Shown one piece after another: positions 38,298-49,100 of a stretch of DNA of 64,000 bases. Position numbers and translations under genes: made by a program. The DNA is from Atherix ibis (Eukaryota > Arthropoda > Insecta > Diptera > Athericidae), in assembly GCA_958298945.1 (NCBI GenBank), contig OY282609.1:16343826-16407825 (forward strand), read 5' to 3'. Under the pieces are notes generated by a model. It saw nothing but the letters and a program-made list of their open reading frames with translations, was not told where the DNA came from and searched no databases. Position 1 is the first letter of the stretch. Each line of letters begins with the position of its first letter.

Positions 38298-39331
38298 ATG
38301 ACAGACTTCTCAACATGGTACAATAGTGTACCACAATTCACACGATATTGGCTAACTGGGACAGTTGCTATAAGTATACTTGCTAGATTTGGTATTTTAC
38401 CGCCATGGTATTTGATTTTACATCCGACTTTTATTTGGAATTTACAAGTATAAATTGCATAGAGAATTTTTAATCAATTTGAAATATAAATGCTAATTTT
38501 ATTGTCATTTTTAGATATGGAGGCTAGCCACAGCACTTTTCTTCTATCCGCTTACTCCCCAAACTGGATTTCATTTCATGCTAAACTGCTATTTTCTTTA
38601 TAATTATTCGCTACGACTAGAAAGTGGACATTTCAATAATAAACCTGCCGATTATTTATTTTTACTACTATTCAACTGGATTTGTTGCTGTATAATGGGT
38701 TTGGTTTTCAATTTAGCGGTAACTTAGCATATTTTCTCCTAAATTTGAGTAGAATATCATTTGAATTGTAAAAAAAAATATTGGTAATATTTTTAGGTAC
38801 TAATGGATCCGATGGTTCTTTCTGTTTTATACATTTGGTGCCAGTTAAATAAAGATGTTATTATTAGCTTTTGGTTTGGTACACAATTCAAAGCAATATA
38901 TTTGCCATGGGTTTTATGCGGGGTTAATGTGATTTTCTCTGCAGGGTATGTAGAAATATTCAGTTATATTTTATTTTATTATTTATTACAAGAAAATATA
39001 AGAATATATTTTGTAGAGGATTGGATTCATTTCTTGGAATTTTAATTGGACATGTCTATTTCTTCTTGAAGTTCAAGTATCCCCAAGACTTGGGTGGGCA
39101 ATCATTTCTAGAGACTCCACAGTTTTTGTAATTTAAAAATTTCTCATCTATAAGTAAATGGATATAACATAATAATTTTTTTTTTTTAGGAAATCTTTTT
39201 ATCCTGATGTAACCGGATATGGTTTTGGTGTGCCACCGTCTGTTCAAAGAGGCAATCAACCTAATGAGCGGCAAGGAAACAGATTTTTTGCGGATGCATG
39301 GGGCAGAGGACAGAACTTAGGAACAGATTAG
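38298..39331 (+). CDS. Der-1: Derlin-1, ER-associated degradation factor
   Basis: An ER multi-spanning rhomboid pseudoprotease that helps move misfolded proteins from the ER to the cytosol for p97- and proteasome-dependent degradation. Five exons: 38298-38447, 38515-38718, 38797-38945, 39017-39127, 39190-39331. All introns are GT-AG and short; the joined frame is 756 nt, 251 residues, the usual Derlin length. The start is MTDFSTWYNSVPQFTRYWLT, the conserved cytosolic N terminus. The WR motif (IWRLATALFF) opens exon 2. Several hydrophobic membrane segments follow, with GILIGHVYFF containing GxxxG near residue 165. Derlins lack the rhomboid catalytic Ser/His pair. The C terminus has the p97-binding SHP box (WGRGQNLG). 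The next gene starts about 550 nt downstream on the same strand. Confidence 0.97.
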
Positions 39332-39399
39332 TAGTTGTTACAATCTAGACAATTAAAATATTTTCAAATTGAATTCATGTATTTGTTAAAAATAATAAT

Positions 39400-39451
39400 A
39401 ATAAAAAGAAATGTAATCTATTTTATACTATGAAGATTGTGTGTAAATAAA
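39400..39451 (+). terminator. Der-1 polyadenylation signals
   Basis: AATAAA occurs at 39400-39405 and 39446-39451, 70-115 nt after the Der-1 stop codon. Either could direct 3' end formation. Confidence 0.5.
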
Positions 39452-39881
39452 TGCGGAGTAAATTCTTAACAAAGTAATTATGAAGACTATGTATAAAATA
39501 TTAGCCATTTGTGTATTTATTTTCCCGGACTGCCAATGGCGTTATTTTTTATATTATAAAATTATTCAAATAAATTATTAACAATACTGCTGAAAATCAA
39601 TACAAAGTAAATACATAGTTTCTAATTGTTGCATTTGTCTAATCTCAATATAGACAAGACTTTCCAAGAAGAAGAAGAAGACCTATCTATATGCAATTGT
39701 GTCATTGCATTTGTTAAAAGAATTTCGACTAAATTTTGTATTTATTTTTGTTTATACTTTTGATGTCAACAACAATTTTACGTTTAAATTAAATTAATAT
39801 TGAAGAAAATGATTTTCTATATTATAAAATAATAAGACGAATGGCAAACTTAGTTGAAATGGTGTGTTATAAATTGTTGCA

Positions 39882-41551
39882 ATGAATTCATTATTTGCTA
39901 ATGGAAGTGGAGTAAAATCAAAATTTGACGAAGCAAAGGCAGCTGAAACTCGCAAATTCATTCTTGAAAAGCTAATAGATGTAGTGAAAAAATGTCAGAC
40001 AAAATATGGTGATAAAAAAGAACTAGCTACAGATAAAGATCCTCTGGTTATTGATTTATGTGATACCTGGGAGAAGGCTGTCTCGTATGGGCTTAGACAA
40101 CCTAATTTATCAGTTTTCAAAAATGTACAAGACATAGTGTCTGGTGGGTTCCCGGATGACCCATTTTGGAATTTCTTGGAAACTCATCTAACCAACCATG
40201 AAAAACAACGCTTTGATAAATTAAAACATGTAACAGAAATTTAATAGCTTTTGAGTATACTGACTTTTAAACACAAATTTTTATTTAGGTGCATACAAAA
40301 CAAGGGAAAACAAAAGCTCTGATCCGATCTGCATTAAACGAACATTCTCTCGAACGTTATATACTGATGTTGCTTGGTGATGCATCATTAAAAGATATTT
40401 ACGAAAATTGGGCATTGATGCAAGACGCTGAAGCTGTTAATCTATTACCATCGATAGCTGCGGGACTAGGAACAATCTTATTTGCAATTATTATTGATAC
40501 ACCAGAAATAAACGCAGTTAAAACAATTGTTAAAAAGGAAGAACCAATTATTTGTCCTCCTCGGCCAGTCGGTCCGTCAAAAAAGTCAATTGCAATCGAA
40601 AGGCAAATTGTATCTATTGAAAGCAAGACATCGGATAGTTCAAATGAAAAATTAACAAATGAGTCTTTTGCCAGTTCAAGTAATGAGATGAATATTGAAA
40701 ATTCTAGTTTGGGTTTCGAAACTGTTGTACAAGTTTATAACGCATCCGATGCCAACTGCTATATTGACTCTGCGTCTGAAATTGAAGTTGCTGTAGCTGA
40801 AGATGTTTTTGAAAAAGACTCAGCGGAGTACATTTATAGCATTGATGATATTGCTACATCATCCAGCCGAAGTAAGTACAGCAGTTCCGTAAGTTCAACC
40901 AGTTCACTTTCATTAACAGATGTTAATAAACTGAAAGAAAAAGTCCGAGAACTTACTGAAAAATGTGCTATCTTAGAAGCTAGAGTTACTGATCTTAGCA
41001 TGTGAGTTAAAAATTTTATTCAAAAACAAACATTTTATCATTAATTTTTATTTTTTAGCGAAAATGACCGACTTAGATATGGATCTAAAAACTCAACATA
41101 TAAAACTGTTCCTTTTACGGTTAATATTCCACGTGTTGTTCTGTTAAGTAGCGGATCAAAAAAATATTCCGCCTATGAGATTCATGTAAATTGGACAAAT
41201 GGCTTAGAAGAAAGTGTCGTTTTAAGAAGATATAGTGAATTTTATGCAATGCATCAGAAATTGAAGAAGGCACATTATATAGTTAAGGTCTTAGATTTTC
41301 CACCAAAGAAGAAAATTGGAAATATGGTAAATATAATTTTTGTTTTTTTTTTTTATGATCAGTCAGTTGTGAAATGATATTTCTATTTTACTATTTCCAT
41401 TTGATTCTATATTTGGTAGAATACATCTTTTGTCGAAGATCGCAGACAACGATTGCAAGCATATTTGAGACATTTAATAACCATTATACCAGAAGTATCC
41501 GAATGCACAACGTTAGACAGTCTTCAAAATGCACTTCCCATACTAAAGTAA
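39882..41551 (+). CDS. RUN and PX domain sorting nexin (SNX29-like)
   Basis: A probable endosomal membrane-traffic protein: RUN domains contact small GTPases and PX domains bind phosphoinositides. Four exons: 39882-40229, 40289-41001, 41059-41326, 41420-41551, joined as 1461 nt, 486 residues, GT-AG introns of 57-93 nt. The N-terminal RUN domain (about residues 15-165) includes LVIDLCDTWEKAVSYGLR, FWNFLETHL and ALNEHSLERYILMLLGD. A Ser-rich, low-complexity linker follows. A short coiled coil (VNKLKEKVRELTEKCAILEA) precedes the PX domain, which has the phosphoinositide motif LRRYSEFYAMHQKL, then DFPPKKKIGN and RRQRLQAYLRHL. The order RUN, coiled coil, PX is that of SNX29. The start ATG (GCAATGAATTC) is the first in the exon. 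A fly ortholog probably exists near Der-1; I leave the symbol blank because I cannot confirm it. Confidence 0.92.
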
Positions 41552-41687
41552 TCTACAATATTACCATCTAATCACGTTCCAAGGAAATATACTAGTATTA
41601 TTTACAAATTGGAATTCATATAAAAAAAATCATTATTATAAAAGTACGAAAAAAGTGTTTGTGATTCTTTTTAAAATGGTAACCATC

Positions 41688-41797
41688 AATAAATTATATT
41701 TAACATATTTCTAAATATTTACAATATTTAAATGACAAACTCTGTAACCAAACATATATTTGTTACTTTTATTTATTACATTTAAACAAAGAATAAA
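41688..41797 (+). terminator. Polyadenylation signals of the RUN-PX gene
   Basis: AATAAA at 41688-41693 and 41792-41797, 137 and 241 nt beyond the stop codon. Further AT-rich DNA continues to the mariner at 42025 with nothing else recognised. Confidence 0.45.
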
Positions 41798-42024
41798 ATC
41801 TGTAAGTGATATGTAAGATTATTTTACCTTAATTAATTTTAACTATATTTTAATTCGCAATTTATTTTATCTGTATATAATTGTATATTAATTAAGAATA
41901 AAACGTACTTTACCTTAATATTTATGGTTTTTACTTATGGTATATTAAATACTTGATAAACAATGCATGTTGGGCATTTGAACATTTAATAAATATATCT
42001 TCAAATAATTATAAAAATTATAAA

Positions 42025-42805
42025 TACGAAGACTGTTCAGGAAGTTTTGCGAATTTTGAATTTCCACGGGCCACGTATATTCGATTTTCGATTTTTTGTG
42101 GCGTTATGTTGGTACTCATGTCTCTCACTTATGCCGACAAGTTCGGCTATTTGGAATGTTCAGTTAATTTTTGACAGCTGGCTTTGCTTGCACGTGTTTT
42201 GGCTCGTCTTCGATTTTTGCCCATTTTCGACCAAAAACAGCATCGCATTAACATTGCTAAGGAGCTGTTGGACTCTGTCGGCGCAACCCAAATTTTCTCC
42301 AGAGGGTCATATCTGGTGACGAATCATGGGTTTATGGTTATGACGTAGAAACCAAAGGTCAATCATCCCAATGGAATCTGCCGCACGAGCCAAGACCGAA
42401 AAAAGCGCGCCAAAGTCGGTCGAATGTGAAGATTTTGCTTACAGTTTTCTTCGAATGCAGGGGCGTGGTGTATCATGAGTTCTTGGCACAGAGTAGAACG
42501 GTCAATAAGGAAAATTACCTGCAAGTTGTGCGCAAGTTGCGAGAAGCAATCCGCCAGAAACGCCCGGTTTGGTGGAAGAACAACACACTTATAATGCCGC
42601 AGCCATCGTATTCCCCAAATCTGGCTCCTTGTGACTTTTTCTTGTTCCCGAAACAGATTCTGTCAAAAATTAACTGAAAATTTAAAATGGCCGAAATTGT
42701 CGTTATAAGTGAGAGACATGAGTACCAACATAACGCCACAAAAATCGAATATACGTAACCCCGCGGAAATTCAAAATTCGTGATACTTTTTGAAAAGATC
42801 TCGTA
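42025..42805 (+). mobile_element. Mariner family A, copy 5, with two inverted 5' ends
   Basis: TA-flanked and in plus orientation. The left end (42027-42180) is the normal family A 5' end; decayed transposase follows (SGDESWVYGYDVETKGQS-like, first Asp present; VKILLTVFFECRGVVYHEFL; LIMPQPSYSPNLAPCDFFLF, third Asp present). The HHDNA block is deleted. At FLFPKQ the coding sequence stops and the element ends with a second 5' end in inverted orientation (about 42660-42803). The true 3' end is thus replaced and the copy has long inverted arms of about 150 bp instead of about 28-bp TIRs. The HTH deletion junction is the shared one. Confidence 0.85.
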
Positions 42806-43503
42806 TTATTAATTATAGGTATTTTTATTCCTAAATTAAGATATAAAGACACAACACAACAAATTTGTAATTAACTGTGTGAATTCAACAATAAAAAAAA
42901 GTAATCCCCTTAAGATCAAGGGGTTTTGTACGAAACTGAATCTAGAAAACTATGATAACGTAGAAAATAATTAAATAAAGCAAAAATTTGTTCTCTATTT
43001 AAATTGTCGATATTAATTGACAGCAAACAGTTTTAAAATATATTGTTATCAATTTACACGTAGGAAGAAATTGAAAAATTCTAGTTGTAACAGACAAAAT
43101 GCAAGTAATTTAAATAACTAATTATGATTTTCGAAAACTCATAAAAAATATTTTGACGCTGTATTTTGAAACTATCTGTTGACTCTTTATGTAACGTATT
43201 TTTAAATAGAATATAATTTGAAAACAAAAAAAAACAATAAATTTGTTAACCAATCTCAATTTTTTTTATTATTCTCAATAATAATATTTAAAAAATAAAT
43301 AATATATTCAAAATTTAAATTTACTAAATTTAAATCAAACAACACTCAAATGGAATTGTTATAATATTTTATGCCTGATTTTCCTCTATATTAGTTATTA
43401 ATAATTTTATAGTTAAAATTGATAATTTTAATTATAATCATCAAAAATTAAAATAAGAAATTATAAGATTTAAATATTATATACAAACAAATTGAGGGAT
43501 GAA
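42806..43503. other. Intergenic, nothing recognised
   Basis: Strongly A/T-rich spacer between two transposons. Confidence 0.5.
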
Positions 43504-45356
43504 TAGGGTTTTCCAATAGGAGTGATATGATTTCTAAGTGACGTTTCGGCCATTTGTAATATGTCATGATCAGTCTTTTTTTTCATTGTATTCAGTAATG
43601 TTTAAAATTTCATCAGGAAGAGATATACGCAAGAACAACGTTTAGAAATTATTCAATTTTATTATCAAAATAATCGTTCTCCAATTGCAACTTTTCGTGC
43701 GCTTTTGCCATCTGTGTGGTGCGGTTAATAAACAAAACTGTCGATTCTAGTGCCCATTACATTCACCTAAATTGACAGTTTGGTGTGGTTTTTGGTCTGG
43801 TGGAATCATCGGTCCCTTAGATTAAAGTAGAACTGTATAGGCCTCTACACAAAAATTCTGCCCAAATTTTGTTGGCAATACATTCATGGAACGCACACAC
43901 ATGCAATACAACAGAAACGGCGTAAATCATTGGGAGCCAATTTTAAACTTCAAAATGCGATTGAAGCGGTTCGTTCAAAACCATTTTCATATGTGATGTC
44001 ATTTATGCGTAAACAAATAGATTTTTTAATATTGCGGATTTTGTTGTTTGATGGAATTAGTTTTGGAAATTTATAATAAAACACAGTATTCTATTTTAAA
44101 ATATTATTTATTTATTTATTAGATATTTAACTATATATTATTTATTAAAAAAGAATTATAAAGTGCAAGAGCATATAAAAATATTAATTGTAAGTTATTT
44201 GATTATATGAAAACAATTATGTGCACAATAACACGTTAATCGTATACAACATTAAAGGAAATGCTCAAAACTAAATTAAAAGATGAAAAATTTAATGTAC
44301 TTAAAAAATTAAAAACTAATATTCTAAAAAAAGAAAACAATATTATGTAGTGAATGTAAAAAAAACACTTTTAATTGCACTTTCCGATGTGCCAAAATAA
44401 AACTACACAAATGACAAGAATAGCTCTTAAATTTCCACTTTCATGGAGAATTAAAGTTTTCAAACTCTCCGAAAGTCTACAAAATTGAGGCGCTTTATAT
44501 TTGATTCATATTTACGGAATAAATAATAAACCTAAAATAGAATTCCATTTCGAATCAAAAGATTGTACAAAAATTAAAAATTACCTATCATTGTATTTAA
44601 ATTGCATTTTTGTTCCAATAAGTGAATTAAAATGAATATAAATTATTCTTTTGCAATTCAATAAATTTCTATTACGACAACTAGATGGCAGTGGGTGTCA
44701 TGTTTACATAAAAAAATTTTGACAACAATATCCCTTTGTAATAATTTGGACACAATACATATACGGTACGGGCCCATCCAGGTATTCTTTAATCTAAGAT
44801 CGGTCCGTACTTCTTTCGAAATGAAGCTGGAAGCACCGTTATTGTCAATGGAGAGCGGTATAGATGATAACCAACTTTTTATGGCCGAATTCGGAAGAAT
44901 TTGATCTTGACAACATCTGGTTCCAACAAGACGGTTGCAATAACAACCGAATTATTGCGAGAAAAGTTTGGACATTCGATTATTTCAAGAAATTCTGACA
45001 TTGAATGACCTCCAAGAAGTTGTGATTTAACACCATTAAACTATTTCTTGTGGGGTTATTTGAAGTTATTGGTCTTTAGAAATAAACCAGACTCTCTTCA
45101 AGCTTTAGAAGTCAATATTGAAGGTGCTATTCATGACATACGTGTACAACTTGATTTAGTGGAAAAAGTGCTCGAAAATTGGGTTCATTGAATTCGTTCC
45201 TGCAAAAGAGGTCGTGGAGGCCATTTGAATGACGTTTTATTTAGAACTTAATTGTATCGATTGTACTTTACATTAAATAAAAACCATTGGAATTTCCTTA
45301 ACAATTAATGTGTTTTTTTTAAAAAGAAATCATATCACTCTTATTCGAAAACCCTT
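43504..45356 (+). mobile_element. rosa-type (DD41D) mariner-superfamily element, decayed, with internal insertion
   Basis: TIRs GGGTTTTCCAATAGGAGTGA (43506) and complement GATATGATTTC-side copy ending about 45354. In the transposase, YTQEQRLEIIQFYYQNN-like HTH text starts near 43620, after which most of the N-terminal half is deleted. LHSPKLTVWCGFWSGGIIGP follows at about 43760-43820. The protein then breaks for about 980 bp and resumes at 44800 as GPYFFRNEAGSTVIVNGERY, DNIWFQQDGCNNN (second Asp) and PPRSCDLTPLNYFLWGY. In rosa elements the last block has LDYFLWGY, so the third catalytic Asp is Asn here. The family assignment rests on these motifs and their order. The ~980 bp inside is AT-rich and unidentified. 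Confidence 0.82.
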
Positions 45357-46187
45357 TACCAATTCAGATCATAATAGAGAAAATGCGCGATATTGTTTCA
45401 ATTTTATGCTCTGAAAAAGAAACCAAAGGTGATTTAACCGCCGACTTTTGAAATTATCTTTTCAAATGAGCAAACGTGTAATTTTTTCGAATTTAATTCC
45501 AATATACATTAAATTTATGTGAAATTAAATTCGAATGATTTTATCTTATAAATATGTTGAATCCTTTTATTTGATGACTTCTTGGTGCACGAAAGTTTGT
45601 ATGGCTTGGCACTGTTTGTCTGATGGAGTAATCGCTGTCATTAGTAGATTGTGGACTTGGCGTGTCATAGTGTGTACATATTGGCGCAGGAATATCTACG
45701 ATAAATCCACAGGTTATGTGGTAATATTTACGTGAGATAATGGGCAGTGTCCGTTAAAATTTTCGAAGTTCTATTTGCTAAGTGAATTTTTTTTAATTAA
45801 ACTCAATTTACTTAAAAAGTGCCTTTAACGTTTTTATCGATAGTTTCTTGTAAACTAATATCTATTAATTAATTAAGTTAATTTGTATTGTTATCTACAA
45901 GTGTTCGAACACAGAGTCGTTTAATCTTATCGACTGCCAAACAAATAATCGACATATGTTCGTTAGACCGAGTACTTGTACAAAAAATTAGTTATAAAAT
46001 TTCCCATTTGGAGAATATAAATTATTATTACATTGGAATCACGACGCGAAACTTGACCTGTTGTGTGATTTCAATAGACTAGCGTATGAGTGCACGAAGT
46101 TTGTTTAAACGTATTGAATTACAATTAAATTTGTTTTGGTTTGAATTGTGGTAAAAGAGAAACAGTCGAAGTGTTGTTTGTTATAAA
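45357..46187. other. Upstream region and 5' UTR of Myo31DF
   Basis: No other gene is seen. The region just before 46188 should hold the myosin promoter; no clear TATA or Initiator could be singled out. Confidence 0.4.
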
Positions 46188-49100
46188 ATGGCTTTACGAC
46201 CAGAAGTCGGTGTACAAGATTTCGTCCTTTTGGACGAAATCACAATGGAAAGGTTTATGGATAATCTAAAGAGAAGGTAAAATATATAATTAATTTTCAA
46301 ATGTTAACTATGCGTTTTTAATTTATATTCATTTTGAATATAATATCAACTGTAAGAACGATATTCGAAGAGGTGTAAAGTCAAAGAGAATCATAATTTT
46401 GTTACCTTGGAAATGTTTTGTTTTGGGGCGTGGTTAATTTATTTTTGATGTTCTCGTAATGAGCCTTCCTAAATAGTGAATATCAACAGGTTTTTGGACT
46501 CACCTCTCAAAGACATTTTGACCGCGAACTTTTTACGAAAGCATATTTCGATGTCGAGGGCGAAATTCTCAGAAGACTTTGTAGTCGAGTGGATTATGAC
46601 TCAGCGATTGAGACATGACTAAAGACCCTGATGAGGTAGGCAACGACGAAAAGATTTTCAAAACACTTGGAAGTGGATCATTGAACAAATCGATAAAGTT
46701 TTTCTCAGTTTCGAAAATCAACTTTTTTTTTGGATTATGTTGGATTTATTATTAATCATCAGATTCTCAAAAAAGAATAATGAGACTACGATCATTCTAA
46801 ATTTAGTAAATTTACGCGATTTTTGAGGAACTTCTATTACAGCTAAAATAAATAGATTTGAAACGTGAATTTTACGTTAGAATATTTCAATTCCTCTATA
46901 GAGTGAGTAAATCAATAACCAGGGATAGTCATTATAGATAATCATTTTTTATATTCCAAGCCAAAAGATTCTGACCTAAAAGATTATCGAAATTCCATTG
47001 CGCGCATTTCCCATATCCATTATGAATTCGTATCACGCGTCCTCTTCCAACTTTCCATCATGATCCAGTTTAATAATTCTTCCATTTCTCTGCGTACACA
47101 CCTCATTGACGACGACACTAAAAACGTGTGGGATATTTTTATTGATAAAATCCAAATTTAAAAATATTCTTCAAAATAATTCGATATTTTTAGATAAAAT
47201 TAAATTATGACAGATCAACAGCTGATTTAAGTCTGAAAAATTAAGAAATATTACAATTTCTTAAAATAATCTTAAATGATATTAATTACACATACACACG
47301 TACATGTATACGTATTAAAATTTAAACTTTATTTTTCTACTTATTGTATAAATATAATAATATCTGTGAAAACTTGTTAAATGCAAACAGAAATTGATAT
47401 TTGATGGCCTCTTTACTGAAAAGTTTTATTATTTAAACTGAACAAACAATGAATATTTAATATTCCAATTTGACATTGAGTTCTACATTCGTCTATGATG
47501 CAACCGAAAGCTGATTCATACCTATTCGTAGATGAATAAAATAACTTATTAAGATAGTACACATATATGATTTTCTTACTTGTTTCTTATAAACACGTAT
47601 AGTATAGAAGGCGATATTCTTCTCACTTGACTTGAGACGTTCGTAAATGGGAAGCAAAAACAACAACAACAAAAAACAACACCAATCACCAAATATATTG
47701 GTTGCCATTCGTTTATAATTGAAATCCTCTCATCACAAGACTGTTACTTAAAGTGTGTAATCATTTAAGAAATGCACGTATCTGCATTAAACGCGTATAA
47801 AAAAATCATGACTTAAATTCCATATTTTTAAAAATAAAATAAAAAACAAAGTTTTTGTCATGGTTAGTTTCCAATTCGGTTGTATAGATATACTCTTTAA
47901 AAATGCAATTTCGTATTATAATGCTTTGCTGGTCAATTACATTTGCAAGTATATCCAGGTGTGTTTCCACATTTTCACTTTTCGTTTTTCTCACTTTCTT
48001 GTTATTTTGTTATTGCTGACAATATTCAAACTCTACACTCACTCACTAGATTCTCAGTTATATTCTTAGTAATGATATATACGTTCGCTTCTTATTTACC
48101 TGTTCAAAGAAAGAACAAAAAAATATGACGAAAACGCACAAATTTTGCAATATCCCAAAGCAGAATAATGGTTATGACATGTTCTTCAATTTCTTATTCT
48201 TCAAAATCAAAACTTTCAATTGCACTAAATTCATTTAACTGAAGGTAAAATGGTCATTGTCCTCGAATTATTATTATACCTTTTGGTTACGATTAAATGA
48301 TATCTGATAAATACAATGCGCTCCGGTCTCAAGGCTACTTAATGTTGTAGAGCAGATTTCATTCAGTTTTAACAATTTAAAATAACCATTTTGGATGTGA
48401 ATTAATGAATAAAGAATTTATAAATTAATTATAAAATTAAATAAAATTCCAATTAAAATTGAATAACATTTTTAAAAAAAAATCATAATTTAAACAAAGC
48501 AAAAAAAAAATTAAAATTGAAACAAAAATTTTTAAAAATAATTTTAATTGTTAATTGAAGATGATAGAAAGTAAAATTACTGAAAAGTGTTTACTTTTAA
48601 TTAGAGCATATGCAAAATGCTCATAATACGCAATCGTTTTAAGATGAATTCCACAAATTCATTTTGTTAATTATTTATGGCCATTTCGTTTTCTAAATCA
48701 TGGTTAAGTTAGCGTAAAATTGTTGGCAACACAAGCGAAAAGAAGTTGGGAAACAACACATTATAAAGAGTTTAATTGGAGTTTTCGTTGAATATTTTAT
48801 GAAAACCATTTTGTTAAATTTTTTAACAAAAGCTTAGCTTTTTAAGTTTAAGAGAAAATTGGTCACTTTTCAGATTTTTCTATTATTTTTGCTACTTTAT
48901 AAATGTTTCCAAATCCAGTTTATTTTCCCCAATCTAGAACATTATTTGTTTGTTGAATGGAATATAAACCGGCTTTTAAATTAGCAAACTATTTTCTAGA
49001 CTTTTAACATTTTATAATAAATTCTTCTATTGACATTTAAATAGTCCAACATTTTCTTAACAATTTATTCAGATCAATAAATTCATTGACGGTTTTTTAC

